Shown: piece by piece, positions 1 to 10,016 of the stretch
Layout of the letters: every line of letters starts with the position of its first letter
Position numbering within the stretch: position 1 is the first letter of the stretch
Origin: Daucus carota subsp. sativus
Lineage: Eukaryota; Streptophyta; Magnoliopsida; Apiales; Apiaceae
Direction: 5' to 3'
NCBI RefSeq assembly: GCF_001625215.2
Contig: NC_030389.2
Coordinates: 38,491,454-38,555,453 of the forward strand
DNA: 64,000 nucleotides
Made by a program: the position numbers and the translations under genes
The notes under the pieces: model-generated
The model's input: the letters and a program-made list of their open reading frames with translations, nothing else
Databases searched by the model: none
Told to the model about the DNA's origin: nothing

Positions 1-138
1 TATATGTTTGGGAGATTTTGGTTAATGTGATAATTGTATATGCAGGAGGTCTACCATTATTAAGATATGAGAGCCAATAAAAATGACTCAAACTTATAAA
101 ATTCCGCGCTTAGCATGTGCCCATGGACACACACCATA
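1..138. mobile_element. Mutator-like MITE remnant (right part)
   Basis: The stretch resembles the intact MITE at 4091-4280. Both share TATATGTTTGGGAGATTTT on the left and AAAATTCCGCGCTTAGCATG followed by TGCCCATGG on the right. Here the outermost ~13 bases of the right terminal repeat are lost or diverged and the left end lies outside the window. It sits in the presumed intron of the first phylloplanin-like copy. Confidence 0.6.
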
Positions 139-156
139 TATATATCAATTACTCAC

Positions 157-379
157 TAGATACTGGTTGGGCGTTCGAAGGGACAGTGCCATTGGCAGAA
201 ACGGTGACATTGGGAGTACAAAATACAGTCCCGCTGATATTGAGGAGACGAGGCAAAGCTGGAAATATTGGGGGAAAGCCTGGAATCTGAGCTTCAACAG
301 AGGAAGGAGCGGCCATGAATGCCGAAACGGCAACCAAGAGGCTAAGGAAGAGGGCGCTGTTGCTGTTGAAGGAGGCCAT
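157..379 (-). CDS. Phylloplanin-like secreted protein, copy 1, exon 1 (partial)
   Basis: This is the first exon of a small secreted protein of the phylloplanin (Ole e 1/extensin-like) family. ATG is at 379. The protein opens with a signal peptide of about 30 residues ending in SSVEA, then a short proline-rich stretch and the family-type motif ISGTVFCT followed by VTVSANGTVP. A GTGAGT splice donor follows at 156-151 in phase 1, the same position and phase as in the complete copy at 13209-14492. The second exon must lie left of the window. Family members are secreted surface proteins; tobacco phylloplanin, made by trichomes, is known to inhibit a downy mildew. The function here is inferred from family only. 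Confidence 0.72.
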
Positions 380-660
380 TGAGATGGGAACTTAAGGTTT
401 AGTGAAGAGAGGGTGTTATATTTGTTTTGATGGGAATTGGAGTGCTGTGGAAGAGCTTATTTATACTACTCCTTCTGGCCTCTGCTGACACCAAGCATGC
501 AGATAAAGTTGCCTTTTAATAGTGCTTGTACTCCTTAGCTAGTACATCTAAAAGGTCCTATAATGGAATGTCAACTGATCACAATTGTTACCTTAATACC
601 TTACATATGTGATCCGTACAGCCCGATGAGATTCAAAGAATTTGTTAAACTCGACTTCCT
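380..660 (-). repeat. Duplicated phylloplanin promoter/5' flank (copy 1)
   Basis: This region matches 14493-14780 closely, including GGAGTGCTGTGGAAGAGCTT and AGTACATCTAAAAGGTCCTA. The duplication therefore covered promoter as well as coding sequence. Similarity fades after about 660 in this copy. Confidence 0.75.
459..465 (-). promoter_or_regulatory. TATA box of phylloplanin-like copy 1
   Basis: Read on the minus strand this is TATAAAT, about 80 bp before the ATG at 379. The same box in the same context occurs at 14571-14577 before the complete copy. Confidence 0.55.
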
Positions 661-1400
661 AGCTTGTTTAATTTCTTTAACTCTTACAGTTAAAGATTTT
701 TTGAAAAAGCATTTGTAGATAAACTATCACTTACATCAATTAATATTGGAGCTTCAACTGACCCGAAAACATGAACATTTTTTTTATCGTCAAAGGCGAG
801 GTTTTGCAATATTCACCACCGTGTCATATTTGATACGATCCTCACCGATCACCCAAAATATCAGGTAAGTCTTTATGGAAGTCCATAACAAAATAATAAA
901 AACAAACCAAAACATTCCAAAAAAGGGGGCACGATTAAAAATTTTGATGAGGTACTCAACAAGAACTCACCAAAAAAAGTTTAGATCTTGATGTTATGTA
1001 TAAACTAATAAATATGAGATAAGATGGACAAACAAGATGATTTAATCACTAAAACTGATAAAGGTTGAAGAGCGGAGAACTAACCGTCGGAATTCTCTTG
1101 ATTTGGAAGTCGACTCTCAAAACTGCAAAACCTAATTTAATTTAGATAAAAAATATTATTATTATTTAATGACTAATAAGCCACCTAAAATTTGAAATGA
1201 CCGAAAAATTTAAACGGATAAGTGACCATGAGTCATGACTAATTATTTGATTACTACTCAGAGATGCTTCAGAATTCACAAGATGCATGTATATAAGATA
1301 TTGGTGGTCTTCACCCTACTCCAAGTTGAAGGTCTTCCCAGTTGCTCATTATTCCACAGACTATGTGGCTCCATTGTTTAGTTGCTACTTGCAAGCAACT
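661..1400. other. Intergenic, no feature recognised
   Basis: AT-rich sequence without convincing coding potential or clear transposon ends. Confidence 0.4.
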
Positions 1401-1404
1401 AGAC

Positions 1405-2290
1405 CTGGCAAAATATGGATTTGGTTTGGTTTTGGACCCAATAATATAGATTTGGTTTGGTTTAGAAATCAAAACCATTTAAAATCCATATTACATTAAA
1501 TATGGTTATGGTTTTAGATTGGTTTTATGATTTTGGTTAAAAATATGGATAAATAATATTTATTTATTGTCATTTAAACGTAATTTGAAAAATATGCATA
1601 AATATGGAGCAGGGGTACATGTGTCACTTTAAAAATTAGAACGGGTTCATATTGCACTTATTCAGGTCATAAATAATAAACCCGAAAAAAAAACAGTATT
1701 TCCGAGAATCACTGCCCACTCTTATCACCTCTCTCCACCGTCTCTTTCCCAAACTCTCTCTCTCTTCCCACAACACCCATCTCTCTCTGCACCTCCCCCA
1801 CCATGAACTTTTTCTCCAAGTTGGGCATAGATGGAGTTGCGTTTTAAAAATAATACTATTGGAGCCACTGCACGCCGAGGCCAACAATGAGGCGGCGAGC
1901 ACGGAGGTGGTGATCGAAGGACGAGATGACGCGGTGGAGCCAGGAGCTGACGACGGCGGGAAGGTGCAGCGGCGGTAGCGGCGGTCGGTGAAAGTAGGTT
2001 TGATTCTGATGTTATTTTGAGGGTAGAGAGAGGGAGAGGGGAAGAGAAGGGGGGGGGGGGGAGAGATTGTGTGAAACGGTATGACTGGAGTGGAACTGTA
2101 AAGGAGTGTTGGAGTGGGGTTAGCATGATGTGTATTAAGGGGTGTTTTAAAAGTGAGACAAAATGTGCTTTGATCCATATTTTATTAGAAATGTAAGATT
2201 AGAAACCAAACCAAATCCATTTTTCAAAATGTGATTTCATATTGATCCATATCCATAATTTTGATTTTATAGTCTTATATTATGAAAAAG
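1405..2290. repeat. Probable nested non-autonomous DNA element
   Basis: The left side carries repeated ATGGATTTGGTTTGGTTT and the right side the inverse, AAACCAAACCAAATCCAT, suggesting long imperfect inverted repeats. A second segment, from about 1615 to 2165, appears nested inside, bounded by TGTCACTTTAAAA-like sequence and its inverse. It includes a G run at 2051-2060 and CT/AG-rich stretches. Target duplications could not be fixed. Confidence 0.4.
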
Positions 2291-2539
2291 GTCTTATTAA
2301 AAATATGCATGGTGACAAAATGAGTATGATAAATAATTTATTTAAATGATTAGATTAATTAGTTATTATTATATACAAAACAAAAATGAAATAACATATT
2401 TAGTAAGTACATTCTGCTATACTTTTGAACTGTTTTAAATAATTATTATCATCTTAATTATTTATTACACAAAACCGCGTGGTGCCGGTAACGTATATAT
2501 TATCCATTTTCTGAATAAATAAATTTAATAATAAAAAAA

Positions 2540-2855
2540 TATAGTTAAAACCGACCGATACTATGGTCAGTTTTGACTTTAAACACAAAATGGCATCGGT
2601 TTGTCTAACAAATAATAAATTAATTAAACATATCCAAACACTTAATCGACGGGGTTGTTGGTCGGTTATGCTTTGGACTCGTCAGTACTAAAATAGATCA
2701 ATACCGATGGGTCGGTTTAAGTCATTCAAAATCTTGCCAGCAACGGTTAGCAACGTTGTTTTGGATAAAATCGACCGATTCCAGCCGTCGATTTTATCTT
2801 GACATTATTTACTGTCAGTTGGCTTTACGCGGTCGGTTTTGTCCTATTTTTAGTG
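2540..2855. mobile_element. CACTA transposon remnant
   Basis: The right end reads CCTATTTTTAGTG, which on the minus strand begins with the CACTA terminus. Inside it the short motif ACCGACCG/CGGTCGGT recurs in both orientations (near 2551, 2660, 2710, 2770, 2830), as expected of CACTA subterminal repeats. The other terminus was not found, so this is a fragment or solo end. Confidence 0.55.
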
Positions 2856-2875
2856 AAATCGCCTTAAGAAAAGTA

Positions 2876-3199
2876 CTCCCTCCGTCCCATTTTAGTTGTC
2901 ACATGACAAAAACACACATATTAAGAAAAATTTAATTTTACACTTTGTTGGTTTTGTTTTCATCAATATTTTGGTGCTTGATTCTATATCATTAATTACT
3001 GTACATGAAAAATGTAGATATATATACACATGGAGTATGATTTAACTATAAAACTCTTCAATAGTCAAACATTGGAATCAACCAAGCAGGGGGTAACCAT
3101 GGAAAAGTCTACACAAATATGCATTGGACTTGATGTGAGACAACTATTTTGGGACAAAAAAATTTCCCAAATGTGACAACTAAAATGGGACGGAGGGAG
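2876..3199. mobile_element. Stowaway MITE
   Basis: The ends are CTCCCTCCGTCCCATTTTAG and its inverse, ending GGGACGGAGGGAG. TA dinucleotides flank both sides (2874-2875 and 3200-3201), the Tc1/mariner Stowaway signature. Length is 324 bp. Confidence 0.85.
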
Positions 3200-3259
3200 T
3201 ATTATCTTGTCCTTTATATACATGAGCCCGTGGAGATTAAATAATATTTGCACTAACAT

Positions 3260-3604
3260 TTAGAAATGAGTTACTGCATGACCAGTTGTCTTTTAATGTA
3301 AGTATGAGTGTTCCAATTTCCTGTGTCTTAAGATCTCAGTGCACCAAGACATGACAAAATGCAACGACATTTAATATTTGTATGATAACGCCTTGGAATC
3401 ATCTTCTGTGTGTGTATTTTCTGCCTCTACACAACAGAGATACAGCTCTTTAACTCTTTTATATGAGCTCAGTTGGTGACACCGAAATTGCCATGACAGG
3501 TAAAAGGAGGCCTCGACGGAGATGAAGGATATATGGCAACTCCTACTCTGACTAGAGTTGCGATCTCTAAGCGGGATTTTCAGTCATCTATCCTTTTTCT
3601 TTTT
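3260..3604. other. Intergenic, no feature recognised
   Basis: No coding exon, transposon end or RNA gene was recognised here. Confidence 0.35.
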
Positions 3605-3715
3605 CTAGCCAATGAAGAACGAGTGTTGAGCGAGTGAAGTACCCCATAAGCTATGAGGGGGAGCTATATATATGTAAAAATTCCATGAGCAGCGATTGAA
3701 CTGAACGTTCCAAGT

Positions 3716-3784
3716 GCATCCAGCAGGAATCAAACCTACGAATTTGCCCGGTTGGACGCTTGAAAACCATTCAGCCATGGATGC
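3716..3784 (-). pseudogene. tRNA-Ile(CAU)-like organellar tRNA relic
   Basis: On the minus strand the segment starts GCATCCATGGCTGAATGG and ends in GGTTTGATTCCTGCTGGATG C. As I recall it, this is close to plastid trnI-CAU, including the acceptor pairing GCATCC/GGATGC. The anticodon arm is shortened, so the CAU anticodon is missing and the gene cannot be functional. It is probably an organelle-derived insertion. The neighbouring open stretch on the minus strand (3785-3920) may belong to the same insertion but was not identified. Confidence 0.5.
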
Positions 3785-3924
3785 AAAGAGACTCAGCAAG
3801 TGAACTAGGTTTTGGTATTCCTTCTCGAGCTTCTATTTCTTCCGTTAGAGAAGATTCGAGAAAAGATGGAATAGGAAGATGTGTTTCCGGAACGAAAAAA
3901 ATACCGGTTGAGAAGGGGGAGTTA

Positions 3925-4540
3925 GCAACAACAGTGAGCAATTTTCCTTGCATGTTAATTAAATATATTGGTATTTTGTAGATGGACGTAAGACACAGAT
4001 AGATAGGTAACGGAAAAGCACTGCATAACATAGCTTGTATATAAATTGCAAGGAGCTGTATTATTACAAGAAGGAGGTGTATATATAAATCGGTTTTTCT
4101 AGTGTATGCCCATTGACACATGCTGAGCGCGAAATTTTATATGTTTGGGAGATTTTGATTGGCTATCATAATCTTAATAATGGTGGATCCCTGCATGTAC
4201 AATCACCACACCAATCAAATCTTCCAAAAATATAAAATTCCGCGCTTAGCATGTGCCCATGGCACACACTAGACAAACCCTATATAAATATCTCCCGGCC
4301 TTCAGAATATCCGACACTTGAGTCTGTGGTGATCTCTCGAAATAAAAACACTGACAGGAAAAGGAAATTACTTTTGTCTGATTGAATGCTACATGCATCA
4401 ATCAATACAATAAGTTTTATTTGTAGTTTATTCATAACATACATATTAGCATCAAAGGGCGATGCATGTTTCAGCCACGAGTTGACGAGTCGGGAGGGTG
4501 AAGTTGCAGCTTGACAGAGGGTTCTTTAATTATGAGTTAC
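3925..4540 (-). pseudogene. Phylloplanin-like relic, middle copy (3' end only)
   Basis: This block parallels 12852-13375: the 3' flank is conserved (for example AGCAATTTTCCTTGCATGTT), followed by about 65 bp of exon-2 sequence at 4474-4540 (minus strand). Relative to the complete copy it lacks roughly 100 bp around the stop codon, lacks the rest of exon 2 and all of exon 1, and carries a MITE at 4091-4280. It is a dead gene fragment in a three-copy minus-strand series. Confidence 0.7.
4091..4280. mobile_element. Mutator-like MITE with 9-bp target duplication
   Basis: A 190-bp element with imperfect inverted repeats of about 75 bp; the ends read CGGTTTTTCTAGTGTATGCC and, inverted, GGGTTTGTCTAGTGTGTGCC. 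It is flanked by identical TATATAAAT at 4082-4090 and 4281-4289. A 9-bp duplication plus long terminal repeats is the MULE pattern. The paralogous block has a single TATATAAAT at 13009-13017 with no insert, giving the empty site. Confidence 0.88.
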
Positions 4541-4870
4541 TGGTGCCACTACACCAGTAACTAACACCAGACACCCTCAACCACCGGTGATTTCATGCTA
4601 GTGATCCCACAACTCGCGGCCAGCAACACGACTTTCAGTCTCCCTTATATTTTCTTTGTCATTGGCGACACACAAACAGCCACCGACCCACTTCTCATCT
4701 GTCTTCAACAACCCCAGCCATCACCTGCTACCACAACCACAACACACACATATATATATGCACAGATGCATATACGTTCAATTTTGATGATTCTGCATTT
4801 TAATCCCCAAATATTTTAAATCCTAATACACATATATACATTTTTAAATATATGGGTGTATTCCCCCAAG
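4541..4870. other. Intergenic, CA/TA-rich
   Basis: Nothing recognisable beyond short CA and TA runs near 4740-4760. Confidence 0.3.
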
Positions 4871-4877
4871 TCACTAA

Positions 4878-5490
4878 GGCCATCTCCAGCAGTTGTGATC
4901 CAAAAATTCAAATTTGGATCACGAACTGATCCAAATTCTGATCTAAATTTCTGACCAACTCCAGCAGCGTGATCCAAATTCTGATCCAAATTATTTTTTC
5001 AATATTATATTACATAAATTTTATATCAAACTATATAATTTTAAGTTTAATTTTTAATTATTATTAACTACTTATATTATATCTTATTAATTTATATTTA
5101 TCGTTTGGTTTTCCAGTCATTTCCCGGTATTGTATTTTATTTTATTTTAATTTCAATAATATTTGCTTCCTATTATTCGAAAATTTTACTTAAACATTAG
5201 TTTTACCAATTATTGATTATAAACTATTATTAATTAAATATTAATAATCAGAAATTAAATTCAAGTCTGATAAACGAAAGATGTAGAAATAACAAAATCA
5301 TTATTTTATAATAAAGTAGGTGATAATAAAGTAGGTGATCCAAATTTGGATCGGTGAACAGTGGTGATCCAAATTTGGATCAGTACTATTCACTGATCCA
5401 AATTTGGATCACTTTTTGGATCACTGATAGAGGAGAATTTGGGATAATCTGCCTCAAAATTGGATCTTTGGATCAGGTTTCCCCTCATTA
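4878..5490. repeat. MITE-like repeat with GATCCAAATTTGGATC palindromes
   Basis: The perfect 16-bp palindrome GATCCAAATTTGGATC occurs three times (near 5338, 5366, 5395), with related half-sites near 4910, 4930 and 4970, around an AT-rich core. The left edge carries CCATCTCCAGCAG, a phrase common at plant MITE ends. A clean matching right end and target duplication were not found. Confidence 0.45.
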
Positions 5491-5670
5491 CTATAATTAC
5501 TAATTTACATAAACCTCTATTTTCTAAAGTAAATATCACTAAATTTTACCTGTTTTTAGTTTTTATTTAAGGATTGGTTTGTATTTGATGGGTAGCTTTA
5601 TATACACATATACATACATGCATATATATGTGTGTGTGGGTGTGGGTGTGGATAACCTTTATATTATATA

Positions 5671-5883
5671 CTCCCTCTGTCCCACTATGCATGACCGGTT
5701 CAATGTGTTCCATTGATGTAATTTTACATAATATTTTTTCATAATTTTAATTTTGTATAAAAGTTTAAAGTTTAAATTTTAATAAAAAAAGAAATCACGA
5801 AAAAATATTATGTACAAGTACCTCTTTTACCTACCTAAAAAAGCGTGTTAAAGTGATAAGGTTATTTCAAAATGGGACGGGAG
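5671..5883. mobile_element. Stowaway MITE
   Basis: Ends CTCCCTCTGTCCCAC and inverse GGGACGGGAG, flanked by TA at 5669-5670 and 5884-5885. The LINE inserted only 8 bp beyond its right end. Confidence 0.78.
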
Positions 5884-5946
5884 TATTTATTTTAACTACT
5901 ATTATATTGTTTTTTTTTTTTTGAGAAACGGAAAATCCATTAAAGA

Positions 5947-6342
5947 TCAAACATCCGACAATAGTGTCTCCAACACACAATTTGGAGGAGACGAAAAATC
6001 AGCAAAGCTATTAATCGAACAAGGTAGTTTAGCTAACAGATGAACTACCTTATTCGCCTGCTTTCTAATAAAAACAACTGAAACATCAACCTTATGCCTA
6101 AGAATAGAGCAGCAATGATCGATGAGATGCCCTACTTCCAACTGGTTATGCTCCATCCTATTAATGGCCTGGACACTTTGCAAAGAATCTGATTCCACAG
6201 TGAAAGGTTTCTCTGGTAAGTCATTTATCCATAACAACGCTTCTCGAATCCCCATCATCTCTGCTTCCATCACTGAAACTTGGCCTGCAAATTTCATGGT
6301 CTTGCCTCGAACAAACATGCCTTGATGATCCCGAGCGACCAT
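5947..6342 (-). pseudogene. LINE ORF2 RNase H portion, frameshifted
   Basis: This frame continues the RNase H domain begun at the end of the upstream ORF2 frame (INVDAS motif). Here it carries the VMEAEMMGIREAL helix region and the ESDS motif. The break lies in a short T run (A run at about 6344-6348 on the plus strand), consistent with loss of one base. It is not a separate gene. Confidence 0.85.
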
Positions 6343-9300
6343 TCCAACGGAGAAAAATTTGCACCCTCAATAACAGATGCATCCACATTGATTTTAAGAG
6401 CTCCCTGGATCGGAGCTGCCCACTTGATCTCTCTCAAAGTAGCAGAATTTCGACCATTGTTAGAAGACAGAGTCTTGCGCTTCTGGGCTTCTCTCCAATC
6501 CTGAATTTGCTTTGAGCTCCAAGCCACTGCAACATGAGGTGTGATCACCTTCCCCTCCCAGACCCGGTTGTTTCTTGCCCACCATATTCCCCACAGAACC
6601 GTGGCAATTTTAATCAAGTGATCCCCCGACTCTGTGCTCAATTTATCAAGCAACCATGCAGGAGCACTCTCGACTTCCCACATATTATATATCAACTCCA
6701 CTTTTTGCCAACAAGCTTGTGCAAAACCACAATCAAAAAACAAGTGTAATAGATGTTCAACATCACCTACACACATAACACAACTGATAGGCACATGAAT
6801 TCCTTTAACTCGAAGCAAATTACGGACAGGAACATTATTGCGGCACATTCTCCAAAGAAACACCTTGATCTTATGCGGGATACCCAGCCTCCATATTTTC
6901 CCCCATCCATCAGATTGTTGTAATTCTACCCCTCCCAGATGATGTCGATGCCACGTTTGATATCCCGTTTTCACATAGTACTGTCCATTGTTTGAATGGA
7001 CCCAGGCTATCCTGTCTCGTGTACTAGTCTGCGGAATACGGGTTGCTAGTATGGCTTCAGCATCATTGCTGGTGAAGGTAGCTCGTACTTTATCTACGTC
7101 CCATATCTTACTGCCATCCAAGAAAAAGTCACAAACTTTGATACTATCTCTCGGCCTTCCATCAGAGTCCACACAAAAATTTTCTTTACCTCGCAACCAC
7201 CTGTCTGTGTGTATGTGAATGGATTTACCGTCCCCTAGTACCCATCTGCACCCATCTTTCATGTTCTCTTTAGCCTCCCAGATTCCAGACCATGTGTAGC
7301 TAGAACCCCCCACTCTAGCAGCTTGAAATAGACTACAGTTAGGGTAGTATCGAGCTTTCAGGATTCGAGATACTAGTGCGGTTGGATTATTAATTAAGTT
7401 CCAACATTGCTTACCAAGGAGAGCCAGATTGAAGCCATGCAAATCACGAAAGCCTAACCCTCCTTTCTTTTTTGACATACTCATCCTTGTCCAAGATAAC
7501 CACTTTATTCCCATGTTGTTCGAGGAATTTGAGCACCACCAGAACGAGTTCATCATTCTCTCTATCTCCTGGCACAAAGTTTTGGGGAGCATAAAACAGG
7601 ACATTGTATACGCTGGGATGGCCTGTGCAACATTTTTTAGAAGTACTGCTTTTCCTGCTCTAGATAATAATTTAGAGTTCCAGTTTTGAATCTTTTGCCA
7701 CACCTTATCCTTCAGATACCGGAAAACAGTTTTCTTCGATCTGCCAACAAGAGAAGGGAGTCCCAAGTATCTGCTATTTTCAATACCATTAAAAACTCCA
7801 ATAATATTTCTGATTTCATCTTGCTTATCCCGTCGCACATTTGAACTAAAGAAGATGGCTGATTTTTGAAAATTCACAGCTTGTCCAGAAAACATTTCGT
7901 AAGATTTGAGAATTTCTCTGACCGCTATCGTCTCCTCAGCAGTGGCTTTGAAAAATAGAAAGCTATCATCGGCAAATAATAAGTGAGTTACAGCTGGGGC
8001 TTGAGGACAAATACGACAACCAGTGATATCTCCATTTTCAGCTGCTGTTCGTAGTGATAGAGAGAGGCCCTCCACACATAAAAGAAAGAGGTATGGCGAT
8101 AATGGGTCTCCTTGACGGAGACCTCGTTGCGGAACAATTGGACCAATTGTTGAGCCTTGGAAAGATATAGAATAAGAGACTGAGGTTATGCACATCATTA
8201 TCCACTTTACCCATTTTGGCGAGAAACCCATAGCCACCATTCTATTACGCAAGTACTCCCAGCACACCCGATCATAAGCTTTACTGATATCGAGTTTAAG
8301 AGCCACATTTCCACTTTCCCCTGAAGTTCTTCTTTTCATAAAGTGAATTAACTCGAAAGCAATTAGAACATTATCAGAGATGTTGCGTCCTGGAACAAAC
8401 GCACTTTGCTCCTCAGTAATCATGCCAGGAAGTAACTTTTGCAGTCTATTTGCTAGCACTTTGGACAAGATTTGGTATAGAACATTGCATAAGGCTATAG
8501 GCCTTAAGTCCTTAGTGCTTTCAACCTTCTCTTTTTTAGGAATTAAAACCAGCATGGTATCATTTACATGAGCTGAAATTTTACATTCAGAAAGCCAATC
8601 AGAACAGCATTTAAAAACTTCCTTACCAAGTAAGTTCCAGAAGTGTTGGAAGAAAGCTAGATTTAGACCATCTGGTCCACTAGCTTTATCAGGATGCATA
8701 CTTTTCACAACTGCTGTAAATTCCTCAAAAGAGAGATCTGATGTCAACATGTCATTCTGGGCTTCAGTAACCACCACTTCCGCCTCTGTGTGAGTATATG
8801 GGACAACGTTTTCTGATGCTGCAAATACATTTGTGTAGTAACTCTTTAGAAGTCTGCAGAGCTCCTCATGATTATCCACCACACTACCATCTTCAGATTT
8901 TAACGAAGAGATATGGTTCATCTTCTTCCTACTCGAAGCAGTTGCAAGAAAATATTTCGTGTTACTATCTCCATCCTGCAGCCAAAAAGTCTTAGCCCGT
9001 TGTTGCCAATAAGCTTCCTCATGAAGCAACAACTCATTTAACTTGTCCTTCTCATCAAAATATAACTGGATGCCATCATCATCCTCTCTGTTCTTCAAAG
9101 CATCAATTATCTGTTTTTGCCTTGTCACCTTCTCTCTAAATTTATGAAAAAAGTTACGTCCCCATTTTGCCATGAATGTGGAGACCGAGATCAACTTGGG
9201 AAGAAGATGGGTTGGAGGAAGCTGTTCCCAGAATTTAGAAACATCAGTGTGGAAAGTTGGCTCCTTTAACCAAGTGTTTTCAAATTTGAAGCGAAACTGC

Positions 9301-10016
9301 TTTTTAGTAACATCCGCATTGAGCAGGTTCAACTTGATAGGCTCATGGTCCGAGATTGAAGCATGAAAAACTGTGAGAGTGCACAGAGGGAACATATGCC
9401 ACCAGTGATTTGTACCAAAAGCCCTGTCCAACCTTTCGCGAACCCAATCTGTAGTACCCTTCCCCTTCTCCCACGTGAATTTACCACCCACCAGATCAAC
9501 TTCATTTAACATGCATTCCTCGATGACATTTTTAAAGCCATTCAACAAATTTTGGGGATGAGAATGTCTACCTTTCTTATCTGAAGAATAAAGAAGGTCG
9601 TTAAAATCTCCGAAAATGCACCAAGGGAGATCAGACTTAGAAGCCAGCATTCTTAGAAAATCCCAAGCGGCACTCCGTCTTTCACGTTCTGGGAAGCCGT
9701 AGTAACATGTGAGTCGCCAGGAAGTTGTAGAATTCTCTGTGACTTCCATGTCTATATGATTCTGAGATGAGTCGACTACCTTACATCTCATGGAATGCTT
9801 CCACATGACTGCAAGACCACCTCCTCTTCCCTGCCTATCTACCGAAAAGAAATTAGAAAAACCAAACTTTGAAGAGAGCTCTGCTATTTTATTACCTACG
9901 GAAAGAGTTTTAGATAAAAATACAAGATCAGGCTGATGAGATTTTAAGATATCTCGAAGAACACGAACTGCATGAGAGTTGCCTAGACCCCTGCAGTTCC
10001 AGCTTAGCAAACTCAT
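6294..10016 (-). CDS. LINE ORF2: endonuclease/reverse transcriptase
   Basis: This 1240-residue frame begins with an apurinic-type endonuclease domain (first ~230 residues: SWNCRGLGN at the start, GDFND in the middle, SDHEP near its end). The reverse transcriptase follows (DLRPIALCN, LKLDISKAYDRV, RQGDPLSPYLF and the catalytic FADD box). Then come a zf-RVT region (LWRMCRNNVP, CVMCVGDVEHLLHLFFDC) and the start of RNase H. It begins at ATG 10016, which overlaps the ORF1 stop in an ATGA arrangement, suggesting termination-reinitiation. It ends early because of the frameshift near 6345. Confidence 0.93.
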   Translation of the reverse strand: MSLLSWNCRGLGNSHAVRVLRDILKSHQPDLVFLSKTLSVGNKIAELSSKFGFSNFFSVDRQGRGGGLAVMWKHSMRCKVVDSSQNHIDMEVTENSTTSWRLTCYYGFPERERRSAAWDFLRMLASKSDLPWCIFGDFNDLLYSSDKKGRHSHPQNLLNGFKNVIEECMLNEVDLVGGKFTWEKGKGTTDWVRERLDRAFGTNHWWHMFPLCTLTVFHASISDHEPIKLNLLNADVTKKQFRFKFENTWLKEPTFHTDVSKFWEQLPPTHLLPKLISVSTFMAKWGRNFFHKFREKVTRQKQIIDALKNREDDDGIQLYFDEKDKLNELLLHEEAYWQQRAKTFWLQDGDSNTKYFLATASSRKKMNHISSLKSEDGSVVDNHEELCRLLKSYYTNVFAASENVVPYTHTEAEVVVTEAQNDMLTSDLSFEEFTAVVKSMHPDKASGPDGLNLAFFQHFWNLLGKEVFKCCSDWLSECKISAHVNDTMLVLIPKKEKVESTKDLRPIALCNVLYQILSKVLANRLQKLLPGMITEEQSAFVPGRNISDNVLIAFELIHFMKRRTSGESGNVALKLDISKAYDRVCWEYLRNRMVAMGFSPKWVKWIMMCITSVSYSISFQGSTIGPIVPQRGLRQGDPLSPYLFLLCVEGLSLSLRTAAENGDITGCRICPQAPAVTHLLFADDSFLFFKATAEETIAVREILKSYEMFSGQAVNFQKSAIFFSSNVRRDKQDEIRNIIGVFNGIENSRYLGLPSLVGRSKKTVFRYLKDKVWQKIQNWNSKLLSRAGKAVLLKNVAQAIPAYTMSCFMLPKTLCQEIERMMNSFWWCSNSSNNMGIKWLSWTRMSMSKKKGGLGFRDLHGFNLALLGKQCWNLINNPTALVSRILKARYYPNCSLFQAARVGGSSYTWSGIWEAKENMKDGCRWVLGDGKSIHIHTDRWLRGKENFCVDSDGRPRDSIKVCDFFLDGSKIWDVDKVRATFTSNDAEAILATRIPQTSTRDRIAWVHSNNGQYYVKTGYQTWHRHHLGGVELQQSDGWGKIWRLGIPHKIKVFLWRMCRNNVPVRNLLRVKGIHVPISCVMCVGDVEHLLHLFFDCGFAQACWQKVELIYNMWEVESAPAWLLDKLSTESGDHLIKIATVLWGIWWARNNRVWEGKVITPHVAVAWSSKQIQDWREAQKRKTLSSNNGRNSATLREIKWAAPIQGALKINVDASVIEGANFSPLEWSLGIIKACLFEARP

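Noticed and set aside
83..382. 99-residue open frame on the plus strand
   Set aside because: It runs antisense to the phylloplanin-like exon 1, which has a signal peptide, a paralogue and a conserved splice site; the plus frame has none.
1636..2178. 180-residue open frame on the minus strand rich in Ser, Pro and Thr
   Set aside because: It lies inside a repeat region with inverted ends and CT-rich low complexity; no family resemblance.
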